Assembly (NCBI RefSeq): GCF_000686845.1
Contig: NZ_JMLS01000024.1
Coordinates: forward strand, 1 to 64,000
Direction: 5' to 3'
DNA from: Paenibacillus sp. UNC451MF
GTDB taxonomy: Bacteria; Bacillota; Bacilli; Paenibacillales; NBRC-103111
Length of the DNA stretch: 64,000 nucleotides
In this document: piece after piece, positions 45,588-52,920 of the stretch
Layout of the letters: every line of letters starts with the position of its first letter
Position numbering within the stretch: the first letter of the stretch is position 1
Translations under genes and position numbers: made by a program
The notes under the pieces: generated by a model
The model's input: only the letters and a program-made list of their open reading frames with translations
Databases searched by the model: none
Told to the model about the DNA's origin: nothing

Positions 45588-45836
45588 TTCATACACCTCC
45601 TATACAACCCATTGCCGACTCCACCTACATTGCTCCCGGCACGAATAACTATATAGGATTTTTTACCAATAATGTAGGTTTATAATTGTTTTTTACCTTA
45701 ACCTTTTCTTCGCTAAAATGGTTAAGTTCCCTGCTAGACCAAAGTCCAGATTAAAGTCTGGTCTTCTGACTGTTACCAGAAAACTCCTAAAGCTCTAAAC
45801 TAAGACTATCAAATGAGTCGAAGGAGAACTATTGTT

Positions 45837-47030
45837 ATGAAAAAGCCTTTCAGCCGTTCTATCCTTGCCATTATGCTTGCTAGCGCCACTTTGGCCAGCT
45901 CTATTCCTGTTTCTGCTGCCTCTCAAGAAACAGGCGCCAAAGTCGCTCCAACTTCCAAGCAAACCATACTTCCTCCATTGGACCTCGGGGCTATGCGTGA
46001 TGTGATGTCAGGTTTACCGAACTCGAAAGCCACAGCTGCCCTGGTCTATGTGGGGACACCAACGGATAGCTGGATGGGCGCATCCGGAGTGGCGGATATT
46101 GCTTCCAACTCCCCTGCACGTGCTGATGGAAGGTTTCGAATCGGCAGCATCACCAAGGTCTTTACCGCTGCCATCGTGCTGCAGCTCGCCGCAGAACAAA
46201 TGGTCGATTTAGATCAGCCGATTCAGCATTACTTACCTGATTTGCTGCCCGCTGAGTTCCCACCGGTCCTTGTCGGCCAACTGCTTAATCACACTAGCGG
46301 TCTGCCGAGTCCCGATCGCCCGGACAATGTAAGTGAAGATGAAATGAGGTTCAAAAACTGGACGCCGGAGGAATTCCTCAAGCTGGCTTTCAGTCAACCT
46401 ATGGAATTCGAACCAGGGGCCAAGCAGCACTATCTTAATATCAATTATGTACTTGCCGGCTTGTTGATCGAGAAAGTAACCGGTAACCCTTATGAAGTTG
46501 AGGTCCAATCCCGGATCGTGCAGCCTCTAAGCCTGTACAATACATACTTACCCGGAAGCGACATTCGAATCATCGGCCCACATGCTAAAGGGTATCAAGC
46601 GGTCCAGCAGGGGGACAAAACCGAGCTGGTTGACGTTACGGAAGGCAGTCAGTCGTTCACTTGGGCTGCAGGCGAAATCATCTCAACAACAAGTGATCTC
46701 GACATTTTTATGACTGCATTGTTCAACGGTCAGGTAGTACCAGAAGCTGAATTGGAGCATATGTTTACTGTGCCGGATGCTCCAGTATGGAATAAAGACG
46801 GTAAGGATACAGGACAGGCAACGCTGAGCATGGGCTTAATGCGGACGGATATCAAGGGCGTCACATTCTGGGGGAAAACCGGAGCGAGACCGGGCTATGC
46901 CAACGGCATGTTTGCTACACGTGACCTGCAGCGCAAAGTAGTTTACTCTGTGAATTCGACTGATGCCAAAGGGTCCGATCAAAATCAGCTGGGTCTTAAA
47001 ATCGGTATGGCCGCCTTCGGGCTGAAGTAA
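45837..47030 (+). CDS. Secreted serine hydrolase, beta-lactamase class C/PBP4* fold
   Basis: A 397-aa precursor; ATG 45837 follows AAGGAGAA. The signal peptide ends near PVSAASQ. Catalytic motifs: S104-I-T-K107 (SxxK), YLN in KQHYLNINYVL (YxN), and KTG in FWGKTGARPGY. Also typical is LLNHTSGLPSPDR. These enzymes act on D-Ala peptides or esters (D-aminopeptidase, PBP4*, esterase); a true cephalosporinase is unlikely. The single-gene unit ends in a strong terminator. Upstream (about 45738-45766) lies an imperfect AGACCA...TGGTCT dyad. Confidence 0.88.
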   Translation: MKKPFSRSILAIMLASATLASSIPVSAASQETGAKVAPTSKQTILPPLDLGAMRDVMSGLPNSKATAALVYVGTPTDSWMGASGVADIASNSPARADGRFRIGSITKVFTAAIVLQLAAEQMVDLDQPIQHYLPDLLPAEFPPVLVGQLLNHTSGLPSPDRPDNVSEDEMRFKNWTPEEFLKLAFSQPMEFEPGAKQHYLNINYVLAGLLIEKVTGNPYEVEVQSRIVQPLSLYNTYLPGSDIRIIGPHAKGYQAVQQGDKTELVDVTEGSQSFTWAAGEIISTTSDLDIFMTALFNGQVVPEAELEHMFTVPDAPVWNKDGKDTGQATLSMGLMRTDIKGVTFWGKTGARPGYANGMFATRDLQRKVVYSVNSTDAKGSDQNQLGLKIGMAAFGLK

Positions 47031-47060
47031 AAAAAGACACCTTTGATGGTGTCTTTTTTT
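47029..47060. terminator. Bidirectional terminator
   Basis: AAAAAGACACC pairs with GGTGTCTTTTT around the loop TTTGAT, with A- and T-runs on both sides. It is shared by the hydrolase gene and the convergent azlD gene. Confidence 0.9.
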
Positions 47061-47385
47061 ACAGGAAATGACGCAAAACCATTAATACTACGACTCCGGA
47101 TAGCACGGTTCCTAATATGCTGCGAGTCAATACGGCTATAATGAAGCTGGGAACAGCAGCCCATAACTCTAGATTTTGTGACAAAGGAGGAATGCTTCCA
47201 TCATGAATGAACAGCTCTTGGCCAATTAACGCAGCCATAACCGCAATCGGCACATAATTCAACCATCGCATGGCCCAACCCGGTAATTCAAAACGACTAA
47301 GCACCATTAGCGGTACCACTCTGGGAATAAACGTTACAACTGCGGTCGCTACAACAACCAATAAGACATACCATCTTACTTCCAT
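47059..47385 (-). CDS. azlD: AzlD, small subunit of branched-chain amino-acid exporter
   Basis: A 108-aa membrane protein with four predicted helices and the family segments TFIPRVVPLMVLSRFELPGW and LNYVPIAVMAALI. It pairs with AzlC to export leucine analogues or other amino acids. Its start overlaps the end of azlC by 10 bases, so the two are co-translated. The stop lies in the shared terminator. Confidence 0.9.
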   Translation of the reverse strand: MEVRWYVLLVVVATAVVTFIPRVVPLMVLSRFELPGWAMRWLNYVPIAVMAALIGQELFIHDGSIPPLSQNLELWAAVPSFIIAVLTRSILGTVLSGVVVLMVLRHFL

Positions 47386-48110
47386 TTTTCCATCACCATT
47401 CCTACCGTAGCTGCAACAACGGTCGCAACAATAATTCCTAGACTTCCTGATAACACAAAGGTGCTCGCGACTCCAACCACAATTGCGACGATACCTACAA
47501 TAAGATCACGCCTAACATTTTTCCTGCCTACCAGGGAAAGCACCAGAAGTCCAATAAACATGCCAACCAATGCAAAATCGAGACCCCATTGTTCAGGATT
47601 CGAAATCCATTGGCCCAAAAATGCCCCCACCAGGTTAGCTCCCCACCAACCCAAATAGGCGGTAATATTCAGACCATGCATCCATTTCTCATTGATTTCC
47701 TTCGTTTTTACAGCCTTATTCATAGCGACCCCAAACGTCTCGTCGGAAAGCAACGTACCGACCAGCATGTTTTTATACGAAGAAAGATGCTTAAAATACG
47801 GTGATATGGCCGCGCTTAGCAAAATGTAACGAGCATTGACGAAAAAAGTAGTAATGGCAATAGCTGTAATCGAACTGCTAGATGTCATCATACCGACTGC
47901 AATGAATTGAGCGGAACCGGCGTAGAGCAGCAAGCAGAACAGGGTTATTTCGGAAATACTTAGTCCAGCAGTCGTCATGACAACCCCCGCGGCGATCCCT
48001 ATGCTTACGTAGCCAAGCAAGGTCGGGAGACAGTCCTTCACCCCTTGAAGAAAGCTTTCTTCATCCTCATGGGATGAAACGGTTTGTGCGTGAATTTGTT
48101 TTGTACTCAT
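47376..48110 (-). CDS. azlC: AzlC, large subunit of branched-chain amino-acid exporter
   Basis: A 244-aa protein with about seven membrane helices. Characteristic segments: LPTLLGYVSIGIAAGVVM, LFCLLLYAGSAQFIAVGMM, FFVNARYILLSAA and SDETFGVAM. It works with AzlD. A TrmB-type regulator gene lies 88 bases upstream in the same direction, and a shared 10-bp sequence precedes both genes. Confidence 0.92.
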   Translation of the reverse strand: MSTKQIHAQTVSSHEDEESFLQGVKDCLPTLLGYVSIGIAAGVVMTTAGLSISEITLFCLLLYAGSAQFIAVGMMTSSSSITAIAITTFFVNARYILLSAAISPYFKHLSSYKNMLVGTLLSDETFGVAMNKAVKTKEINEKWMHGLNITAYLGWWGANLVGAFLGQWISNPEQWGLDFALVGMFIGLLVLSLVGRKNVRRDLIVGIVAIVVGVASTFVLSGSLGIIVATVVAATVGMVMEKWK

Positions 48111-48159
48111 TTAGTTCCCTTCTTTATGTTTATAATTGAAAGTATCAGAAGTTATTCAG

Positions 48160-48169
48160 CTAACTACTA
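48160..48169. promoter_or_regulatory. CTAACTACTA box before azlC
   Basis: This is the exact reverse complement of TAGTAGTTAG at 49027-49036, upstream of the TrmB gene. The shared sequence suggests a common operator for the exporter and its regulator. Confidence 0.4.
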
Positions 48170-48198
48170 CGAAAAAATCGAAAGAAAATACGGTTCAA

Positions 48199-49014
48199 TC
48201 ACTTGAACCGTTTTCCAGTTACTACATGAAATAAATCAGGGCGATTAGTCCAAAAATCTTTGAACTTCTCCGGACCAAAGTGCGTCGCTACTTCTGCAAA
48301 CATAATGTCATGCCTTATGTACTCAATAGCAACTAAAACAAGTGCGGGATCTTGCGTTTTAACAGCCCAGGAAGTTGCAGCTGAACTTGGATTAAAATTC
48401 GCAATGAGCACTTCTTCATGATCCCGGGTAACAACTGTCAGATGCCCGTTCGCTCGCTGTTCGGGAAATTCGGGAGCCATATAGTTATGATGGGTTGTGG
48501 TTCCCAATTTCGTACCTGGCGCTCCGAACACGCAAGAAAAAACATCCAATCCAGCCTGCACACGCTGATCAACAGCCTCTTTAATAGTAGCAACCTGAGG
48601 CTCCCAGATCGATAGCCACAACTCACGCTCGGCTTTTTCTATCATTTCGATCATTTCAGCCATAACAAGTTCGTCACTGCTGATACGACGAATGACATCG
48701 ATCTCTTGCTCACTTTCCAAGGCAGAGAGACTTTTCTCAAGATATTCAAAGGATTGCTCGAATGTATTGCGCAGCCGGCTTATTAATTCTTTGGCCGGTA
48801 AGGGCGCATAGGTTACAGGCTCGGAAGGCACCGTATAGACGGCCCCTTTATCCAGCAGCTTGCCTAATACTTCGTATATCATGGAGCGCGGGACACCCGA
48901 CCGTTTACTGATTTCATAACCGGTAATAGGCGAGTTTTTTAACAGCCCAACATAAGCTTTGCATTCGTACTGCGAAAAGCCTAATTTTTGAAGCTCTTTA
49001 TAAATATCGTCCAT
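48199..49014 (-). CDS. TrmB-family transcriptional regulator
   Basis: A 271-aa protein. The N-terminal winged helix is LQKLGFSQYECKAYVGLLKN, GYEISKRSGVPRSMIYEVLG and KLLDKGAV, diagnostic of TrmB. A coiled-coil linker follows (about 80-105). The C-terminal half is the TrmB effector domain with ELWLSIWEPQ, VFSCVFGAPG and EVLIANF, usually a sugar- or metabolite-binding PLD-like fold. It likely controls azlCD. Confidence 0.9.
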   Translation of the reverse strand: MDDIYKELQKLGFSQYECKAYVGLLKNSPITGYEISKRSGVPRSMIYEVLGKLLDKGAVYTVPSEPVTYAPLPAKELISRLRNTFEQSFEYLEKSLSALESEQEIDVIRRISSDELVMAEMIEMIEKAERELWLSIWEPQVATIKEAVDQRVQAGLDVFSCVFGAPGTKLGTTTHHNYMAPEFPEQRANGHLTVVTRDHEEVLIANFNPSSAATSWAVKTQDPALVLVAIEYIRHDIMFAEVATHFGPEKFKDFWTNRPDLFHVVTGKRFK

Positions 49015-49026
49015 AAGACTCCTTAT

Positions 49027-49047
49027 TAGTAGTTAGTGTTATACTTA
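49027..49047. promoter_or_regulatory. Candidate operator before the TrmB gene
   Basis: TAGTAGTTAG (49027-49036) is repeated in inverse orientation before azlC, and TACTTACTA follows within 20 bases, giving an imperfect dyad close to the regulator's start. Confidence 0.4.
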
Positions 49048-49173
49048 CTATACAAACAAACCATTTATTCGTCAATGAGTGTAATTCAACAAAATCTTGC
49101 TTACCTGAAGTCAAAGAGGCTTGGATGATCGCATCTACAAAATGCCAAGTTTTTTTATACTAAAAGTAGGAAG

Positions 49174-49202
49174 TTGTATAAGGAAACCACTCGTCATATA
49201 AT
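49174..49202 (+). promoter_or_regulatory. Promoter of the FusB-like gene
   Basis: TTGTAT (49174-49179), a 17-bp spacer and TATAAT (49197-49202) form a good sigma-A promoter. Transcription would start near 49209, leaving a leader of about 190 bases before the main start codon. Confidence 0.75.
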
Positions 49203-49223
49203 AATCAGAAGGAGGTGGTACAC

Positions 49224-49271
49224 GTGGCAATCCACTTTGCCGGAGCTAGCAACGACTCATGCAGAGCCTAG
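49224..49271 (+). CDS. 15-aa leader peptide of the FusB-like gene
   Basis: The GTG-started ORF MAIHFAGASNDSCRA ends at TAG 49269-49271 and has an excellent ribosome site (AGGAGGTGG, 49210-49218). It lies immediately downstream of the promoter, in the leader of a FusB-type gene. Leader peptides that sense ribosome stalling commonly control antibiotic-resistance genes. Its codons show no special bias; its role is inferred from position. Confidence 0.55.
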   Translation: MAIHFAGASNDSCRA

Positions 49272-49331
49272 TATTGGAGGCGATACTTTGCATGGGGCTG
49301 GATGATTACTGAGTATGACATCGCCCAAATT

Positions 49332-49391
49332 AGCTTATATCGTTTCTAATAATTGGCTTTGCACCTTATACATTTTCAATAATATAAGGAG
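49332..49391 (+). promoter_or_regulatory. Attenuator: hairpin that hides the FusB-like ribosome site
   Basis: CCTTATA (49364-49370) pairs perfectly with TATAAGG (49383-49389), covering part of the AAGGAG ribosome site (49386-49391). An alternative partner CTTATAT (49334-49340) can pair with ATATAAG (49382-49388). A further dyad AGTAT/ATACT overlaps the leader-peptide stop region (about 49270-49290). This suits translational attenuation. Confidence 0.55.
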
Positions 49392-49400
49392 CTGAGACTC

Positions 49401-50054
49401 ATGATTCAACCATTTATTAGAAACCATCAATATAACCTTATCCAAAAACAAATGGATCTTCTGCAGCTAACGTACAGAACGGTTTCCGACCCTAAAGTTG
49501 TGGAATCTGTACGTGATAGCGCCGAAGCCAAAATTATAGAAGTGTTTGATCAAGCTACGGACGCTCAACAGGAAATGCTAGCTGCTATTTCAACGCTGAA
49601 AACAGCCGAGGATTTTCAGGCATATGGACGTTCTTTGGAGCCGTATTTGATACAGTTTCCACAAGTGACGGAAAAGCAGATCAAGAAGCTGTTTCACAAA
49701 AACAAAAAGTTGACGCTTCCTCATTTATCGACGATACCCTACAATCGGGTAACCTATCTTGGCTGGTTAGACATTTCAACCAATAAAATGTTTATCGTTT
49801 ATGACCTGAACGGCCAAGTTATCGGTATTGAAGGCAAGTTCACACCTCTAAATAAGAAAGGCATATGTTTTATATGCAATAAACACGAAGAGGTTGCATT
49901 ATTTTCAGCCGTGTCTAAATCTAAACCTGTGAATGCTACCCCCGATTATTATAAAGCGGTCGGCAACTACATGTGCATTCACAGCGATGCATGCAACAAG
50001 AACATTACGGACGTGACTTCTTTAGAGAGGTTTATTCATAGTGTGATAAAATAA
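49401..50054 (+). CDS. FusB/FusC-family EF-G-binding protein
   Basis: A 217-aa cytoplasmic protein; AAGGAG lies 9 bases before ATG. FusB-type proteins bind elongation factor G, help release it from the ribosome and so protect against fusidic acid. The C-terminal zinc finger is visible as GICFICNKHEEVALF (C-x2-C) and GNYMCIHSDACNKNITD (C-x5-C). The N-terminal helical part starts FIRNHQYNLIQKQMDLLQLT, also FusB-like, and YLGWLDISTNKMFIVYD matches the central strand region. Chromosomal relatives exist in many Bacillota, and not all confer clinical resistance. Its leader carries a probable attenuator; two hairpins follow the gene. Confidence 0.85.
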   Translation: MIQPFIRNHQYNLIQKQMDLLQLTYRTVSDPKVVESVRDSAEAKIIEVFDQATDAQQEMLAAISTLKTAEDFQAYGRSLEPYLIQFPQVTEKQIKKLFHKNKKLTLPHLSTIPYNRVTYLGWLDISTNKMFIVYDLNGQVIGIEGKFTPLNKKGICFICNKHEEVALFSAVSKSKPVNATPDYYKAVGNYMCIHSDACNKNITDVTSLERFIHSVIK

Positions 50055-50067
50055 CACAAGTTCAATA

Positions 50068-50127
50068 CGGCTAACGAATCTGTTAGCCGCGCTTGCCTCT
50101 CAAGCTCCCTGGTAGGGAGCTTTTTTT
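50068..50127 (+). terminator. Tandem hairpins and terminator after the FusB-like gene
   Basis: CGGCTAAC (50068-50075) pairs with GTTAGCCG (50082-50089). Then AGCTCCC/GGGAGCT with loop TGGTA is followed by seven T (50121-50127), a canonical terminator. Confidence 0.88.
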
Positions 50128-50279
50128 AATTCCATAGGCTTCAAATGAACCTATAGAGCTGGTAATAACCCAAAAAAAATCAAAGTACGATTTTCGGCGG
50201 CAGCAGCTTTTAGAACAGATATAATATGAACATGAGGATTTGTTACCGACGCTTTCTGGCAAAGAAGGAGGAACCTAGA

Positions 50280-51356
50280 ATGATAACGTCCGCAATGAAG
50301 TCGGAATATTATCAGGCGCTAATAGATAAAAAATCAGAATATGAAGGTATATTTTATGTAGGAGTCAAGACGACCGGCGTTTTCTGTCGTCCGACCTGTC
50401 CTGCAAGAAAGCCAAAATTTGAGAATTGCGAATTTTACGAGACAGCCAAGCAAGCGCTTCTTGCCTCCTTTCGGCCCTGCCAACGCTGTCGTCCGCTTTC
50501 GCATCCCAATCATGTTTCAGAGCTTGTTCAGCAGCTTGTAAATGCGGTGGAAGAAAATCCAGAACAGAGATGGAAGGAAGATGACTTTCGGAAGTTATCG
50601 GTCGATGCTTCAACCGCGCGCCGTCAGTTTAAGAAGCGGTTTGGCATGACATTTGTTGAGTACGCTAGATCTCGGCGTATGGGAATAGCACTGAAACATA
50701 TAAGAGCCGGTAACGCTGTAATCGATGCCCAACTATCAACCGGTTACGAGTCCAGCAGCGGCTTCAGGGACGCATTTTCCAGAATTATGGGGGCAGCGCC
50801 TACTCTGCTTGGGAAGCATAATATTTTAAAAGCATCGTGGCTGGATACGCGACTCGGACCTATGATAGCCATCGCGGATGAAGAATCACTTTATCTGCTT
50901 GAATTCGTGGATCGCCGGGGATTGGAGCGCGAGGTCGAACGTCTTAGACAGAGGACCAAATCAGCCATTATTCCTGGTTACACAGAACCCATTCGATCAA
51001 TTGAAAAGGAGCTAGAGGGCTATTTTGAAGGGGAGCTAATGGAATTCAAAACACCTTTATGGATGGCGGGATCTCCTTTTCAAAAAGAGGTCTGGGAGCA
51101 GCTGCAAAAAATCCCTCCAGGTCAAACATCATCCTATGCTGATGTTGCAGCGGCAATTGGCAAACCAAGCGCTTATCGAGCTGTAGCTCAAGCCAATGGG
51201 GCCAATCAGCTTGCCATTGTCATTCCATGTCATCGTGTCATCAACTCCAATGGTGACTTAGGCGGTTACGGTGGAGGGTTAACGCGTAAGCGCTGGCTGC
51301 TGAATCATGAGAAAGAGAGTCTGTCTATGGAAACAGACGAAACCAAAGAAGGATAG
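50280..51356 (+). CDS. ada: Bifunctional Ada: regulator and O6-methylguanine-DNA methyltransferase
   Basis: A 358-aa protein; ATG 50280 follows AAGGAGGAACC. The N-terminal Ada domain has a zinc site C36, C40, C67 and C70 (FCRPTCPAR...FRPCQRC), where C36 would accept methyl from phosphotriesters. An AraC-type helix-turn-helix follows (about 85-180, VDASTARRQFKKRFGMTFVE). The C-terminal methyltransferase domain has the active-site PCHRV (IVIPCHRVINSNG) that removes methyl from O6-methylguanine. The fused layout is E. coli-like; Bacillus subtilis splits it into AdaA and AdaB. A TATAAT box lies at 50219-50224. The gene is monocistronic, with an IS3 element inserted right after it. Confidence 0.94.
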   Translation: MITSAMKSEYYQALIDKKSEYEGIFYVGVKTTGVFCRPTCPARKPKFENCEFYETAKQALLASFRPCQRCRPLSHPNHVSELVQQLVNAVEENPEQRWKEDDFRKLSVDASTARRQFKKRFGMTFVEYARSRRMGIALKHIRAGNAVIDAQLSTGYESSSGFRDAFSRIMGAAPTLLGKHNILKASWLDTRLGPMIAIADEESLYLLEFVDRRGLEREVERLRQRTKSAIIPGYTEPIRSIEKELEGYFEGELMEFKTPLWMAGSPFQKEVWEQLQKIPPGQTSSYADVAAAIGKPSAYRAVAQANGANQLAIVIPCHRVINSNGDLGGYGGGLTRKRWLLNHEKESLSMETDETKEG

Positions 51357-51365
51357 GTTAAACTG

Positions 51366-51419
51366 GTACCCATACTCTGGACACTTCAAAAAAAGTGTTT
51401 AGTGTATGGGTACTTTTTT
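51366..51419 (+). terminator. Terminator-like hairpin at the left end of the IS3 element
   Basis: GTACCCATAC (51366-51375) pairs with GTATGGGTAC (51404-51413), with an inner ACACTT/AAGTGT stem, and a six-T run follows (51414-51419). It would stop transcription from ada entering the transposase gene. It may serve both as ada terminator and as insulation of the IS. Confidence 0.75.
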
Positions 51420-51451
51420 GTATACTGAAGGCAACAGTGGGGGCGAACAAG

Positions 51452-52780
51452 ATGAGTAAAAAGCATTTCAATCAAAATGAACGTGAACGATTAACATTAA
51501 ATCCGCATGTCTTACGGGTGAGCGAAAAATCGATTACCTATGCCGATGAATTCAAACGTCTGTTCATCGATCAATATATGTCGGGCCAAACACCAAGAGA
51601 GATATTCGAGGCGCACGGATTCGATGTGGAGATGCTCGGAATGAAACGAGTCGAGCAGTGCGCGGATCGTTGGAAGAAAGCCTATGAGAAGGAGGGAATT
51701 ACTGGGCTAGCGGACTCTCGTAAAGAAGCTGCACTACGCTCTTCAAAGCGTCCCTTATCCTCAGAAGAGATTATTGCGAAGCAAGAAGCGAAGATTAAAC
51801 TTCTGGAGGCTCAGTTGGCGTACGTAAAAAAGTTAGACAAGAACGAAAGGAGGCTGCTAGCAAACGGACAAAACCTGCACAAGAGTGACTGTTTCGAGCT
51901 TATCCAAAACGCTGTAGAGCACGGCCTAGCACGGATGACGCGTTACTTCTGTCAATTGTTAGGCGTGTCTCGTTCCGGGTACTACAATTACCTCAAAAGC
52001 TCCGACAAACGACTTGCACGCATCAAAGCAGACGAACAGGCTGGTGCTTTAATCAAGAAGGCTTTTAATCGAAGAGGCTTCAAGAAGGGTTCTCGCTCCA
52101 TTAAGATGACGTTGGAGAATGATTACCATACGGTGTATAACCTGAAGCGAATTCGAAGGTTGATGCGCAATTTAAACCTCGTATGTCCACATCGAAAAGC
52201 CAACCCCTACCGACGTATGGCAAAAGCGACGCAAGAACACCGCACGCTTGAAAATACGTTACAGAGAGACTTCAAGAAAGGCATTCCAGGTCTCGTCTTG
52301 CTAACAGATATTACGTACCTGCCGTATGGTAACTCTCAGACGGCTTATTTGTCGACCATTTTGGATGCTTCCACAGGTGAACTTGTGGCTCATAACTTGT
52401 CCACTACCTTTCACCTTCCGCTTGCAATGGACACGATAGAATTGTTGATAAGACAGAGAAGGTTAACATTACATCAAGAGGCCTTCATTCATTCGGATCA
52501 GGGTGGCCACTACACAAGCCCCACTTACCAAAAGCTATTGAAAGACAAAGGACTGGGGCAATCCATGTCCAGACGAGGGAACTGCTGGGATAACGCCCCT
52601 CAGGAGTCTTTCTACGGTCATATGAAGGACCATGTGAAGAGCAGGAAATGCAAATCCTTCGCTGAATTAGAGCGAGAAATTAACCGCTATATTCATTACT
52701 ACAACAATTTCAGATACCAGTGGGGATTAAAAAAGATGACTCCTGTACAATACAGGAATCATCTCTTAAGTGCTGCTTAA
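51452..52780 (+). CDS. IS3-family transposase, OrfA and OrfB in one frame
   Basis: A 442-aa protein. The N-terminal part (about 1-125) is a helix-turn-helix domain ending in a coiled coil (SEEIIAKQEAKIKLLEAQLA). The C-terminal part is an HTH_21 region (CQLLGVSRSGYYNYLKSSD) plus an rve DDE domain with Asp in LLTDITYLPYG, Asp in HSDQGGHYTS and Glu in NAPQESFYGHMK. Many IS3 elements need a -1 frameshift to join OrfA and OrfB. Here an A6G tract (about 51824-51830) is present at the usual junction but the frame is already continuous. The copy appears intact. Confidence 0.9.
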   Translation: MSKKHFNQNERERLTLNPHVLRVSEKSITYADEFKRLFIDQYMSGQTPREIFEAHGFDVEMLGMKRVEQCADRWKKAYEKEGITGLADSRKEAALRSSKRPLSSEEIIAKQEAKIKLLEAQLAYVKKLDKNERRLLANGQNLHKSDCFELIQNAVEHGLARMTRYFCQLLGVSRSGYYNYLKSSDKRLARIKADEQAGALIKKAFNRRGFKKGSRSIKMTLENDYHTVYNLKRIRRLMRNLNLVCPHRKANPYRRMAKATQEHRTLENTLQRDFKKGIPGLVLLTDITYLPYGNSQTAYLSTILDASTGELVAHNLSTTFHLPLAMDTIELLIRQRRLTLHQEAFIHSDQGGHYTSPTYQKLLKDKGLGQSMSRRGNCWDNAPQESFYGHMKDHVKSRKCKSFAELEREINRYIHYYNNFRYQWGLKKMTPVQYRNHLLSAA

Positions 52781-52854
52781 TTCTTTTTCTTTTTTCAAAG
52801 TGTCCTTGACTTAGGATCCAGATTAGGTTGAGGGAAAAGCAAAGAGCCTACTAA

Positions 52855-52899
52855 TAACAATAAAAACACAAGGAAGATTGCCTTGTGTTTTTATTGTTA
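52855..52899. terminator. Bidirectional terminator of the aromatic-acid operon
   Basis: A perfect 19-bp stem (52855-52873 with 52881-52899; core AACACAAGG/CCTTGTGTT) with a 7-base loop and A/T-rich flanks on both sides. It lies 22 bases after the HpaB gene stop. Confidence 0.92.
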
Positions 52900-52920
52900 A
52901 TATCTAATCGCTGTAAAGCT

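Larger units (their letters stand above)
51364..52820 (+). mobile_element. IS3-family insertion sequence, about 1457 bp
   Basis: The left end is TGGTACCCATACTCTGGACACTT and the right end (reverse complement) is TGGATCC... ending in the same GGACACTT, so both termini start TGG and share an 8-bp core, giving 5'-TG...CA-3' ends as in the IS3 family. One transposase ORF fills the element. I found no clear target duplication, so the ends may be off by a few bases or the duplication lost. It lies 8 bases after the ada stop. Confidence 0.75.

Noticed and set aside
45738-45766. AGACCA...TGGTCT dyad before the beta-lactamase-fold gene considered as a terminator
   Set aside because: No T-run and no gene ending there; at most a weak operator.
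50160-50230. Ada-box (AAAGCGCA-like) before ada
   Set aside because: No good match seen; only AAAGTACG, which is not convincing.
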